In this document: positions 54,101 to 62,054 of the stretch, in pieces
Position numbering within the stretch: position 1 is the first letter of the stretch
Layout of the letters: each line of letters starts with the position of its first letter
Assembly (NCBI GenBank): GCA_003218375.1
Contig: QHNH01000011.1
Coordinates: 184,122-248,121 of the forward strand
Source: Verrucomicrobiota bacterium
GTDB taxonomy: Bacteria > Verrucomicrobiota > Verrucomicrobiia > Chthoniobacterales > UBA10450
Length of the DNA: 64,000 bases
Reading direction: 5' to 3'
Notes under the pieces: generated by a model
What the model was told of the DNA's origin: nothing
Databases searched by the model: none
Seen by the model: the letters and a program-made list of their open reading frames with translations, nothing else
Made by a program: the position numbers and the translations under genes

Positions 54101-54308
54101 GTTCTTTCTGGACGACGCCGAGCGGGTCCTGCCACAGGCGCGCGTCCACGTCCTGGTCCGCGGCGAGCGCCACCGATTTTTCACTCGGAACAGCCGGCCG
54201 CACGCTGACCAGCGGTTTGTATTGCGCCACCACCCCCGCGAGCGCCGCCACGATAGGCAACAACGTCACCCACGGAATATCGAGTTTGCGCTTTTCGTTT
54301 TCGGCCAT
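51159..54308 (-). CDS. Large membrane protein of unknown function
   Basis: The 1,049-residue protein has one helix near the N-terminus (VTLLPIVAALAGVVAQY), a large soluble part to about residue 620 with VLVLAVMLDSGPYLEQAESRLRARQ and GAIFFTNNYDAHFELRDEWDDSHNLVIASPF, and about seven helices in the last 400 residues. The soluble part has the look of a periplasmic or cytosolic alpha/beta domain that compares named entities, but no family is recognised. It converges with deoC at its end and diverges from the aldehyde dehydrogenase at its start. Confidence 0.78.
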   Translation of the reverse strand: MAENEKRKLDIPWVTLLPIVAALAGVVAQYKPLVSVRPAVPSEKSVALAADQDVDARLWQDPLGVVQKERAALEADLQVKKVAPDRVQRHTISALADRIRKSVFQTDEGHVLVLAVMLDSGPYLEQAESRLRARQAVLAGLSESGYVPVDGEHIGFTVQEPWPLVVDSGPFPDASDAKASPTPAGGSLLFAWEQCAAVGDFRPSAAQAIPEVGAEVIERIIVLWLPAASFNSNPLGNFAELLMKLADNKPHDRSEFHVKLIGPANSTGLATMLREITDWDDKNPRRDQALNGVSIFSARATASEKELRDEAAINPAPGVGPPLDKSIEDLINGGVPGNGLQFYRTVLADDSLLGSLIDELELRQVHVAPWHDGKQWNNGDHVAVLTEWDNTYGRALARTFEHEATTRQAPENVHHQIDFFRYMHGIDGRLPGDAPKETKQDDAPKTAATHAPGEASEGLNQADYLRRLAHRLKEEETRRQNAGGSPLRAIGLLGNDIYDKLMILRALRPEFPGAIFFTNNYDAHFELRDEWDDSHNLVIASPFTGTFLLTNGNRIAPFRDSNQTSSYAGTLFAMGKLGDIADITNIANIVRQPHIFEVGRNGAHELIRPISSPNRTSMLKPNPVPSIGFGAWLMGRRVFGYVVLAAGALFFMAGWIILSVVDRRRPGGGGWRDRLKRGSASTPFWLLFGIPVILVLVIAIANAGDAALEPLVFASGISVWPSEMLRLLALLLAIHFLFKARLDLRENEETLTKRYRLAELSADESFWKKIEIGLRRWHKAHGEWLESNARFTAKEAWHAYLLRNQFWPRAIRIGALSIVYGAFSFCVLRLFPEAIAPARGTTAAFADHWIRLAAVSGLVVLMFYVVDAIRLNTNFIRIVTGGVTRWQPKLAVAGGRIPPLKKQELARYYDIKFVEERTEVIAPLIWYPLIVLALIVLARSAYFDNWSWPLSLVLIFTINALWAFGASILLRRAAEQLRRAAIRSLEFLRVKSYNSPERRQMFEELIAEIRGLKRGAFAPLSEQPFVRAVILPSGGLGLLAVAQRLLNIF

Positions 54309-54488
54309 TGGGGGCGCAGCGGGGATTCAACCGGTCACGCCGGATTATGCGGCGCCAAAAAATTGCCTGGCAAGACAATTTGCCGCCGTAGCGGGGATCG
54401 CCGAATCCTCCAACCCCTTTTTTCTTCCACCACTCCGCCGTTGCCAGATTGCGTTAACAATGGCAGAACGTCACTCGATCCCGATGCC

Positions 54489-56033
54489 ATGCCACGAAAA
54501 AAATCACGCCCCCAATTGATCGTCCTTCCGCGAAACGTCCCGGCGGCCCATGAGCGGGTGGCGTTACCGGTCAGCGAACGGCGGCTCAGTTTTGGGGACA
54601 AATGGAGTTACGCGCCGGCGCCGGAAGCACACGATTACATCAAGCTCCAGAAGCGCTATCCACTGTTCATCGGCGGGAAATTTGTCGCGCCGAAGTCGGG
54701 GAAATATTTCGATTCCATCAACCCGGCGACGGAAGAGAAGCTGGCGGAGATCGCGGAGGCGGACGCGCGGGATGTCGATCTCGCGGTGAAATCGGCGAGG
54801 AAAGCTTACAAAAATGTCTGGAGCAAGATGCCGGGACGTGAGCGCGGAAAATTTCTTTTCCGGATCGCGCGGCTCATCCAGGAAAAATCGCGCGAGCTGG
54901 CGGTGCTCGAGACGATGGACGGCGGCAAGACGATCAAGGAAAGCCGGGACATCGATCTGCCGCTCGTCGCCGCGCACTTTTTCTATTACGCCGGTTGGGC
55001 CGACAAACTGGATTACGCATTTCCCGGCCGGACGGCGCGATCTCTCGGCGTCGCCGGCCAGATCATCCCGTGGAATTTCCCGCTCTTGATGGCAGCGTGG
55101 AAACTCGCGCCGGCATTGGCCGCGGGGAACACTTGCGTGCTTAAGCCGGCGGAGACGACCAGCATCACCGCGCTGCATCTCGCCGAGATTTTCCAGGCGG
55201 CGGAATTACCGGACGGCGTCGTCAACATCGTCACCGGCGCGGGCGATACCGGCAAGGCGCTCGTGGATCACTCGGACGTGGACAAGATCGCGTTCACCGG
55301 CTCGACCTCCGTCGGAAAGATTCTGACGCAAGCAGTCGCCGGAACGAAGAAGAAGCTCACGCTCGAATTAGGCGGCAAAGCCGCGAATATCATTTTCGAA
55401 GACGCGCCGATCGACCAGGCGGTCGAGGGCATCATCTCCGGAATCTATTTCAACCAGGGCCACGTCTGCTGCGCCGGCTCGCGTTTGCTCGTCCAGGAAG
55501 GCGTGTTCCCGCAGGTGATCCGCAAGCTGCGCGATCGGATCGCGACCTTGCGTGTCGGCAATCCGCTCGACAAGAACACCGACATCGGCGCGATCAATTC
55601 CCGGATGCAGCTCGCTAAAATCTGCGAGCTGGTCGATAGCGGATTGAAACAGGGCGCGGAGCTGGTGCAATCGAACGCGAAACTTCCGGCGAAAGGCTAC
55701 TGGTATCCGCCGAGCTTCTTCACCGGCGTCACCGCCTCGCACCGGATCGCGCAGGAAGAAATTTTCGGCCCGGTCTTGAGCGTGATGACATTTCGCACGC
55801 CGGAAGAAGCGATCGAGCGCGCGAACAACACGCCCTACGGCCTGAGCGCCGGCGTCTGGACCGATAAAGGCAGCAAGATTTTCAAGATCGTGAACAAACT
55901 TCGCGCCGGCGTGGTATGGGCCAACACCTACAACAAATTCGATCCCACCAGTCCCTTCGGCGGCTACAAGGAAAGCGGCTTCGGCCGCGAAGGCGGCCGG
56001 CATGGGTTGCTCCCCTACGTCACGCTCAATTAG
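54489..56033 (+). CDS. Aldehyde dehydrogenase (NAD(P)+)
   Basis: The ATG at 54489 gives 514 residues; the much longer frame upstream runs over the opposite gene and is not used. The ALDH signature is full: PWNFPLLMAAWKLAPALAAGNT, FTGSTSVGK, the general-base Glu in LTLELGGKAANI, the catalytic Cys in NQGHVCCAGSR, and EEIFGPVLSVM and SPFGGYKESGFGREGG near the end. It oxidises an aldehyde to the acid. The substrate is not clear; it does not sit in a pathway operon. Confidence 0.92.
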   Translation: MPRKKSRPQLIVLPRNVPAAHERVALPVSERRLSFGDKWSYAPAPEAHDYIKLQKRYPLFIGGKFVAPKSGKYFDSINPATEEKLAEIAEADARDVDLAVKSARKAYKNVWSKMPGRERGKFLFRIARLIQEKSRELAVLETMDGGKTIKESRDIDLPLVAAHFFYYAGWADKLDYAFPGRTARSLGVAGQIIPWNFPLLMAAWKLAPALAAGNTCVLKPAETTSITALHLAEIFQAAELPDGVVNIVTGAGDTGKALVDHSDVDKIAFTGSTSVGKILTQAVAGTKKKLTLELGGKAANIIFEDAPIDQAVEGIISGIYFNQGHVCCAGSRLLVQEGVFPQVIRKLRDRIATLRVGNPLDKNTDIGAINSRMQLAKICELVDSGLKQGAELVQSNAKLPAKGYWYPPSFFTGVTASHRIAQEEIFGPVLSVMTFRTPEEAIERANNTPYGLSAGVWTDKGSKIFKIVNKLRAGVVWANTYNKFDPTSPFGGYKESGFGREGGRHGLLPYVTLN

Positions 56034-56727
56034 TTGCCGGGCTCGCAGACAACTGGGGCGTCGGCGAAGGACTGGTGGACGTCGTCGCCTGGGATTGCCT
56101 TTGGATGCGCACTTCCTGCAAGCGCTTCTTGATTTCCTCAGACGGAAGCAGCGAGTAGGCACGCTGATACTCGGCCTCTGCAGCGGCAAAGTCCTTTAGT
56201 CGAAGATCCGCATTGGCAAGCCATTCGTGGGACCAGTATTCGTGTGGATACTGTTTCACGGCGGTCTCCGCGATTCGACGCGCTCTCTCGAAGTCCGAAT
56301 GGCGCGTGGCTGAATTCATATTCAACCAGAGCCGGCCCGCAAAGTCCGGCCGATCAGTCAGCAAGTAGGCGACAAAACAAAAAAGGACGAAAAAGAGCAC
56401 GGTCGAAACGACAACGAGACGGCGGACGGTTCGTTGCAAACTCCGCAGTTCGATAGCGACATCCGGCGCCGGTTTCTCTTCGACTGTTTCCGCGTCCGTC
56501 ATCACATCGAAATTCTCCGGCAAGGCCGGGCCGGGCGCATCGAGAATTCGCAGCGCTTCCTCCGCCTGATCGTCGCGCACCAGAAGTCGAACCGGGATGG
56601 CTCCCGGCGCGCCACCGTAAAGATGCGCCGCTTCGTCGGCCAGGCTGGAGGAAATTCCATGATCGTCCAGGACAGACTTGGCCATGGCCGCTTCCACGGC
56701 GCTGTCGAAAACGCGCAGAGTAATCAT
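56026..56727 (-). CDS. DUF2007-domain protein with membrane helix and TPR
   Basis: The 233-residue protein starts with a DUF2007 'putative signal-transducing' domain (ITLRVFDSAVEAAMAKSVLDDHGI ... IPVRLLVRDDQAEEALRIL, in pieces), has one membrane helix (about 103-123, LVVVSTVLFFVLFCFVAYLL), and a TPR part (about 135-205) with a Ser/Thr/Pro tail. It overlaps the GYF_2 gene upstream by four bases and converges with the aldehyde dehydrogenase. Confidence 0.8.
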   Translation of the reverse strand: MITLRVFDSAVEAAMAKSVLDDHGISSSLADEAAHLYGGAPGAIPVRLLVRDDQAEEALRILDAPGPALPENFDVMTDAETVEEKPAPDVAIELRSLQRTVRRLVVVSTVLFFVLFCFVAYLLTDRPDFAGRLWLNMNSATRHSDFERARRIAETAVKQYPHEYWSHEWLANADLRLKDFAAAEAEYQRAYSLLPSEEIKKRLQEVRIQRQSQATTSTSPSPTPQLSASPATN

Positions 56728-57836
56728 CTCTGTGATTGAGGACCGGACACGAAGCTCGGGCCGTTGCTCTCGAAGTAGAGAACCACAAAGGAGATGCCGA
56801 GCAGAGGACGCAGAACGATCTGGAGAAGGCCGAGCCCGAAGTTAAGCATCCCTCCGGTCTGCGGCTTCGCGTTCGTCAGGGCTTGGACCATCGCCTGAGG
56901 GTCGGCCTGGATTGCCAACTGGTGAAAGTAGGTTTGGAGCAACTGCCACTCGGGTTCGATGTTCACGAGGAGCACGACCACGCACCAGAGCGAGGCGAGC
57001 ACCGCGCCGCGCCACAACGGCCGCGAATACCACGGGCGTTCCTGCCCGCTCCGCGCGAGCGCCCTGCTTTGCCGCAAGGAGTGATTGATGTCCGACCCCG
57101 CAAGGACAGCGAACTGCTGCCAAAAAAGAAAGTTGGTGAAAAGGCGCGCCGTGATCCAGACCTGAAACGCGAGGAGCCCGAGCGCGAGAAACAAGCCGAT
57201 CTCCGGCGGGATGGTCAGGACGACGACGAGGATAAGGAAAACGGGGATCACAGTCCAAAGGATGAAACTGCCGTAAACAAAAACGCAAAGGGCGGCGACT
57301 CGCGGCCAGAATCCAAGGGCGCGCCGCAAGAGTTCGAGAGTCCCGAGCGGCCGACCTTCCCGCACCTCCACAGTCGCAATCTGGATCCCGGCGATGAAGA
57401 CCGGCCACAAAGCGAGGCCCAGGAGCGCCATGAAAAATGAGAACAGAACTGCGACCGCCGCGCCAGGTTCGAGGGCGTTCGCGCTGGAAATGTCTCCGGG
57501 CGGCGCGCTCAACTGCGCGCAAAAGGAGGGCAGCGCGGTCAAGAGACTGAGCACGAGAAAGTGGCGGAACCCGCGCCGAAAAATCCGGAAACTCTCCGCT
57601 AATATTCCGCCAAGACCTTGGCCGCTCGATGTCGATGTCGAGGGCGGGATAGGCGGCGGAATTTCATCGGCGAAAATCTCGGGGAATTCCCCGGCGGGGA
57701 TCCATCGGTCTTCGCCGACGGGTTGGAGCTCGTTCGCACGGATCAGGCGCCCTTCGTCTTTCCATTCGCGCAACGTCTCGGTATCGACCGGGCCGTATTC
57801 CTTCCCTTCCACTCGCACCATCCATTCATCTGCCAT
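56724..57836 (-). CDS. GYF_2-domain membrane protein
   Basis: The 370-residue protein has an N-terminal GYF_2 (DUF4339) domain (WMVRVEGKEYGPVDTETLREWKDEGRL), a Pro/Ser linker, and about six membrane helices (for example LLTALPSFCAQL, AVAVLFSFFMALLGLALW, SFILWTVIPVFLILVVVL). GYF_2 domains bind proline-rich peptides; the membrane part resembles YIP1/DUF975-type proteins. It forms a two-gene unit with the DUF2007-TPR gene. Confidence 0.82.
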   Translation of the reverse strand: MADEWMVRVEGKEYGPVDTETLREWKDEGRLIRANELQPVGEDRWIPAGEFPEIFADEIPPPIPPSTSTSSGQGLGGILAESFRIFRRGFRHFLVLSLLTALPSFCAQLSAPPGDISSANALEPGAAVAVLFSFFMALLGLALWPVFIAGIQIATVEVREGRPLGTLELLRRALGFWPRVAALCVFVYGSFILWTVIPVFLILVVVLTIPPEIGLFLALGLLAFQVWITARLFTNFLFWQQFAVLAGSDINHSLRQSRALARSGQERPWYSRPLWRGAVLASLWCVVVLLVNIEPEWQLLQTYFHQLAIQADPQAMVQALTNAKPQTGGMLNFGLGLLQIVLRPLLGISFVVLYFESNGPSFVSGPQSQR

Positions 57837-57878
57837 TGCGATCTCCTTTTAATCGCGAATCGAGCGAATCGCCAACGG

Positions 57879-57950
57879 ACCCTCATCCTAACCTTCTCCC
57901 TCAGGGAGAAGGAACTCCCTCTCCCTGAGGGAGAGGGCTGGGGTGAGGGT
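57879..57950. repeat. REP-like double hairpin
   Basis: Two adjacent perfect hairpins (arms CTTCTCCCT/AGGGAGAAG and CCCTCTCCCT/AGGGAGAGGG) lie inside an outer inverted repeat (ACCCTCATCC / GGGTGAGGGT). This is the common intergenic REP-type unit of high-GC bacteria. It lies between two divergent genes. Confidence 0.7.
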
Positions 57951-57989
57951 CATCCGCCAAGTGTCTTATGTGTCGCGCGACGAAAATTG

Positions 57990-58940
57990 ATGATGACCTC
58001 ACGCGATTCGCGCTACGTTGATCGCGTGAAGCTGCTCCTTATCGACGGGCATTACTACGTTTACCGGTCGTTTTTCGCGATCCAGAACCTCTCGAATTCC
58101 CGGGGCGAACCGACCAACGCGATCTTCGGGTTCACGAAAACGCTCCGGCTCATGATCAAACATTTGCAGCCGGAGCTGGGCGCGGTGTTCTGGGACGAAG
58201 GACTGCCGGAAAAACGGATGACGCTGCAACCGGCTTACAAGGAAACGCGAAAGGAAATGCCACAGCCGATGGTCCCGCAACTTGATTTCATCCAGGAGGA
58301 GCTGACGGCGCTGCTCGGTTTCAAAAATATCTCGCTACCGAACACGGAGGCGGACGACCTGATGGGTTGTTACACGATCGCCGCCTGCAAAAAAAACATC
58401 GACGTCGTCCTGGCCACGAACGACAAGGACCTTTACCAGCTCGTGGGCCCGTGCGTGAAGGTCTACACCACGGCGAAAGCGGATCTCGTTTCGCCGAAGG
58501 ACGCGTTTGCACTGCTCGGCGAAGTGGAAGTCACCACGAAATGGGGCGTGCCACCAAAACTGATCGGCGACGTTCTCGCGCTTTCGGGCGACACCGTCGA
58601 CAACATTCCGAGCGCCGGCTTTGGACGGAAGACCGCGGCCAAACTCCTGACCGAGCACGGCAATCTCGACGCACTCATGGCAAATCTCGATCAGATCAAA
58701 AGCGAGAGGACGCGGGAGAAATTATTGGCGAACCGGCCGCAGATCGAACAGAACCGCAAAATGGTCGAATTGGACTGCGACACGCCGCTGCCGGTGTCGA
58801 TCGACGATCTGCGGATCAAGCCCGATTACCCGGCCTTGATCGCCGCTCTGGAAAAGTGCGAGTTCAAGTCGTTACTTCAGGAAGTGCGGGACGAGGCGGC
58901 CAGGGCGGGAACGGTCCGGCAAACGGAGCTGCTGCTGTAG
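57990..58940 (+). CDS. 5'-3' exonuclease (PolI N-terminal-domain type, stand-alone)
   Basis: The ATG at 57990 gives 316 residues; a GTG at 58026 right before KLLLIDGHYYVYRSFF is an equally good start. The flap endonuclease/5'-3' exonuclease domain is clear: LLIDGHYYVYRS, ADDLMGCYT, VVLATNDKDLYQLV, and the helix-hairpin-helix GDVLALSGDTVDNIPSAGFGRKTAAKLL. The acidic metal ligands in these motifs are present. No polymerase domain follows. It probably removes RNA primers or flaps alongside a separate DNA polymerase I. Confidence 0.9.
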   Translation: MMTSRDSRYVDRVKLLLIDGHYYVYRSFFAIQNLSNSRGEPTNAIFGFTKTLRLMIKHLQPELGAVFWDEGLPEKRMTLQPAYKETRKEMPQPMVPQLDFIQEELTALLGFKNISLPNTEADDLMGCYTIAACKKNIDVVLATNDKDLYQLVGPCVKVYTTAKADLVSPKDAFALLGEVEVTTKWGVPPKLIGDVLALSGDTVDNIPSAGFGRKTAAKLLTEHGNLDALMANLDQIKSERTREKLLANRPQIEQNRKMVELDCDTPLPVSIDDLRIKPDYPALIAALEKCEFKSLLQEVRDEAARAGTVRQTELLL

Positions 58941-58942
58941 CT

Positions 58943-59011
58943 TCAAGGAACGGCGCTTTCCAAACCGCCGGCCAAATAAGATGCGGCGATTTGGAAAGCG
59001 CCGTTCCTTGA
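58943..59011. terminator. 22-base perfect inverted repeat, probable terminator or REP element
   Basis: Arms at 58943-58964 and 58990-59011 are perfectly complementary, with a 25-base loop. The left arm starts right after the exonuclease stop. No T-run follows, so it may be a REP-type element working as an mRNA stabiliser or terminator. The remaining bases to 59194 show no gene. Confidence 0.6.
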
Positions 59012-59194
59012 GAAGAAATTTCGAACGGCGAGCGCGTTCCGCTGTCAAAATAAACAGGTTAAGGCGATTCGGGTGGCGGCACGTTTCTCGTATTTGTTGT
59101 TTCTCCTGCGTGCGCTGCCCGAATCCTTTTTTTGTGGGCAAATCCCGCCCTTTCCGCCAGTAATGGCGCGAGTCCAATCTAGGCTCCTTCCGCC

Positions 59195-60532
59195 ATGTCG
59201 CCCAATCCATTCGGAATCCGGGGATATTTGATCGACGCGCCGGCCTACGGATCGCTCCGTAGTCATCCCGACGGCGCCATCGTCATCGCCGATGGTAAAA
59301 TCGCGGAAGTTGGCGCTTACGATGATCTGCGGAAACGCCAGCGTCCGGCGCCGATCCGTTGGTTCGATCGCGGGACCGCCGCCATTTTTCCCGGGCTGAT
59401 CGATTGCCATACACATTTGCCGCAGTATTCGGCTGTGGCCCGCGGCGAAAGCCAGCTCCTGCCCTGGCTGCGCGAAAACATTTTTCCGGTCGAACGCGAG
59501 TTCACCGGTCCAAGGGCGCGCCAGGAAGCGCCGCTGTTTTTTCAAGAGGTGGCGCGAAATGGAACGACGACTGCGATGGTTTACGCCGCGATTTACGAGG
59601 ACAGTTGCGAGGTCGGTTTTGAGGCGGCGGAAAAAAGCGGCCTGCGCGTGATTCTCGGCAAGATGATGATGGACCTCGGGTCCTACGGCCAATTGCAGCC
59701 GAAGAAAATCCTTTCCGTGTCGCTAATCGAAAGTGAACGGCTTTGCCGCAAATGGCACGGCGCTGCGGAGGGCCGACTCGAATACGCGTTTAGCCCGCGG
59801 TTTGCCGTTACCTGCTCGGAAAAACTAATGCGGAGCGCGGCCGAGATGGCGCAACGATTCGGCGCGTATCTCCAGACGCACCTGGCGGAGAACGCCGAGG
59901 AAATCGAAAAAGTCCACCATCTCCACATGGCGGCGCGCGATTACACCGATGTGTATGAGAAGTGCGGATTGCTGACGCCGAAGACGATGCTCGGCCACTG
60001 CATTCATCTCCATGCCCGGGAGATCGACGCCATTGCCGCCGCACAGGCAAACGTCGCGCACTGCCCGACCTCGAATCTTTTTCTTGGGAGCGGCCTGTTC
60101 AAGCTCGACCGGCTCTTGAACGCCGGCATCGCGATCGGCCTCGGCTCGGACGTCGCCGCAGGACCCGAGCTCAATATGTGGCAGGTCATGCGGAGCGCGC
60201 TCGCCGTGCAAAAAGCCCGGGCCATGATCGAGCCACATCTTCCCCGGATGCGCCCGAGCGAGGCGTTTTATCTCGCGACGAGTGGCGGGGCGCGCGCGCT
60301 CGGCAAATCTGCCAGCATCGGCTCGCTCGATGTCGGCAAGGAAGCGGACCTTCTCGTGGTCGATCTTCCGGCGCTGTTGCCTTATGGAAAAATCGGCGCG
60401 CGTCTCGACGATCTTTCCACCGAGGACATTCTCGCGCTCTGCATTTATCGAGGCGGCCCCCACGCGACCCTGGAAACCTATGTGCGCGGCAACTGCGTCT
60501 ATCGCGCCCCGGGTTGTCCCGATCCCGAATGA
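59195..60532 (+). CDS. guaD: Guanine deaminase
   Basis: The 445-residue amidohydrolase has the zinc motif LIDCHTHLPQ, then TCSEKLMRSAA, YLQTHLAEN, the His in GHCIHL, HCPTSNLFLGSG and the metal Asp in GLGSDVAAGP, all diagnostic of guanine deaminases. It turns guanine into xanthine and ammonia. Its end overlaps the nadC start (ATGA), so guaD, nadC and birA form an operon. Confidence 0.9.
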   Translation: MSPNPFGIRGYLIDAPAYGSLRSHPDGAIVIADGKIAEVGAYDDLRKRQRPAPIRWFDRGTAAIFPGLIDCHTHLPQYSAVARGESQLLPWLRENIFPVEREFTGPRARQEAPLFFQEVARNGTTTAMVYAAIYEDSCEVGFEAAEKSGLRVILGKMMMDLGSYGQLQPKKILSVSLIESERLCRKWHGAAEGRLEYAFSPRFAVTCSEKLMRSAAEMAQRFGAYLQTHLAENAEEIEKVHHLHMAARDYTDVYEKCGLLTPKTMLGHCIHLHAREIDAIAAAQANVAHCPTSNLFLGSGLFKLDRLLNAGIAIGLGSDVAAGPELNMWQVMRSALAVQKARAMIEPHLPRMRPSEAFYLATSGGARALGKSASIGSLDVGKEADLLVVDLPALLPYGKIGARLDDLSTEDILALCIYRGGPHATLETYVRGNCVYRAPGCPDPE

Positions 60533-61377
60533 GCGACCCGCTTCCAGATCCAATCGAGATCGCGCTCCGGGAAGATCTCGGTGACGGCGACACGACCACG
60601 CAGTTTTTCGTGCGGGAAGATTTGCGCGCGCTGGGCCGTATCGTGGCGCGCGAACGCGCCGTCGTCGCCGGAACCGAAATCGCGGCCGAAGTTTTCCGCC
60701 GGGTGAATCCAAAACTCAACGTCGAAATTCTTCAGCCGGACGGCATCGCTCTCTCGGGCGGCGAGACAATCCTGGAAGTGCGCGGCGCGGCCGCCTCCAT
60801 CCTCACGGCGGAACGGGTGGCCCTGAATTTCCTGCAGCGGCTCTGCGGCATCGCCACCCTCACCCGGCAATTCGTCGAAGCCATCGGCAAATCGCGCGCG
60901 AAGATTCTCGATACGCGCAAGACCACGCCGGGGTTGCGGGCCCTGGAAAAAGCGGCGGTTGTCGCAGGCGGCGGCGCGAATCATCGTTCAACCCTGAGTG
61001 AAATGGTCCTGGTGAAGGACAACCATTTGAACGCCGGCGCCGGTTTCTCCGGATTCGTAAACGCGATCCAACGGCTGCGGCAGGAACGGCCCGGCCTTCG
61101 CATCGAGGTGGAAGCGGACCGGCTTGAACAAGTCCGTTCCTTTCTCGAGGTCGACGGCATCGACGTCATCCTGCTCGACAACATGGAGCCGACGGAAATG
61201 CGCGAAGCCGTGGCCGCAGGAAAAGGGAAAGTGAAATTCGAGGCGAGCGGCGGCATCACCTTGAAGAATGTCCGGCGGATCGCGGCGACCGGGGTCGATT
61301 ACATTTCCGTCGGCGCGCTGACTCATTCGGCGCGCGCCATCGATCTGTCGTTGGAACTGACGCATGTCGGAACCTAG
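60529..61377 (+). CDS. nadC: Quinolinate (nicotinate-nucleotide) phosphoribosyltransferase
   Basis: The start overlaps the guaD stop; a longer frame upstream is only a shadow of guaD. The 282-residue protein has the family layout: IALREDLGDGDTTTQF, LNFLQRLCGIATLT, ILDTRKTTPGLR, GGGANHR, LVKDNHLNAG, and at the end VKFEASGGITLKNVRRIAATGVDYISVGALTHS (in pieces). It makes nicotinate mononucleotide from quinolinate and PRPP in NAD synthesis. It overlaps birA by 14 bases. Confidence 0.95.
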   Translation: MSDPLPDPIEIALREDLGDGDTTTQFFVREDLRALGRIVARERAVVAGTEIAAEVFRRVNPKLNVEILQPDGIALSGGETILEVRGAAASILTAERVALNFLQRLCGIATLTRQFVEAIGKSRAKILDTRKTTPGLRALEKAAVVAGGGANHRSTLSEMVLVKDNHLNAGAGFSGFVNAIQRLRQERPGLRIEVEADRLEQVRSFLEVDGIDVILLDNMEPTEMREAVAAGKGKVKFEASGGITLKNVRRIAATGVDYISVGALTHSARAIDLSLELTHVGT

Positions 61378-61957
61378 CGATCGCTTGATCGCGACGGAGC
61401 TGCGCGCGGAGCTCGCAGGATCCGGGATCGGAAACGAGATCGTGGTCGTCGAGGAAACGCCGTCCACGAACGACCTGGCCTGGGCCGCGGCGGAGCGCGG
61501 CGCGGCAGCGGGCTTCGTCGTTTTCGCCGAGCGCCAGACAAAAGGCCGCGGACAATACGGCCGGCGTTGGGAATCGGCGCCGTATCAAGGGCTGTGGTTT
61601 TCGATTTTGCTTCGACCCGCGATCACGCTGCGCGATTCACCGCGATTGACTTCGCAGCTGGCGGAACTTGTGTCCGCGACGATCGCAGAAGAAACGGGCT
61701 GCACACCAACCATCAAGCCGCCTAACGACATCTACATCGCGGGCCGCAAAGTCGCGGGCGTTCTGGTGGAAGGCCGCACGACCGGCGACGGAAGTTACGT
61801 CGCCGTGGCTGGCATCGGAATTAACGTGAACCAGACAACTGATGATTTCCCGGAAGAGCTGCGCGCCACCGCCGGATCGTTGGCGATGGCGGCCGGGCGA
61901 AAGATCGATCGCTCGAAATTAGCAATCGCATTGCTGCGAAGGCTCGACGGAACATAG
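61364..61957 (+). CDS. birA: Biotin-protein ligase, catalytic domain only
   Basis: The 197-residue protein has the ligase core: VVEETPSTNDLAW, the biotinyl-AMP loop TKGRGQYGRRW, LWFSILLRP, IKPPNDIYIAGRKVAGVLVEG and VAGIGINVNQ. There is no N-terminal DNA-binding domain, so it is not a repressor. The C-terminal SH3-like domain found in most family members is missing, and the stop codon lies inside the left arm of the inverted repeat at 61949. The gene may have been shortened by insertion of that repeat, or this lineage may not need the domain. Confidence 0.88.
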   Translation: MSEPSDRLIATELRAELAGSGIGNEIVVVEETPSTNDLAWAAAERGAAAGFVVFAERQTKGRGQYGRRWESAPYQGLWFSILLRPAITLRDSPRLTSQLAELVSATIAEETGCTPTIKPPNDIYIAGRKVAGVLVEGRTTGDGSYVAVAGIGINVNQTTDDFPEELRATAGSLAMAAGRKIDRSKLAIALLRRLDGT

Positions 61958-62053
61958 GCTTTCAGCCTGTGCGCCCAGCGGAGTTGCACTCCGCTGAAAA
62001 GGATACAGCGGACAGAATGTCCGCTGGGCACACAGGCTGAAAGCCTATGTTCC
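61949..62053. terminator. Long inverted repeat between convergent birA and trpD
   Basis: Arms 61949-61971 and 62031-62053 match perfectly; with one mismatch they extend about ten bases further inward, and inner hairpins (CAGCGGA...) fold as well. It fills the convergent gap and includes the birA stop. It should act as a two-way terminator. Its form (itself palindromic AGGCTTTCAGCCT arms) suggests a mobile REP-type unit present elsewhere in the genome. Confidence 0.7.
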
Positions 62054-62054
62054 G

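Noticed and set aside
53286..54488. Upstream extension of the aldehyde dehydrogenase frame
   Set aside because: It covers the opposite-strand membrane protein gene; ALDH similarity begins only after 54489.
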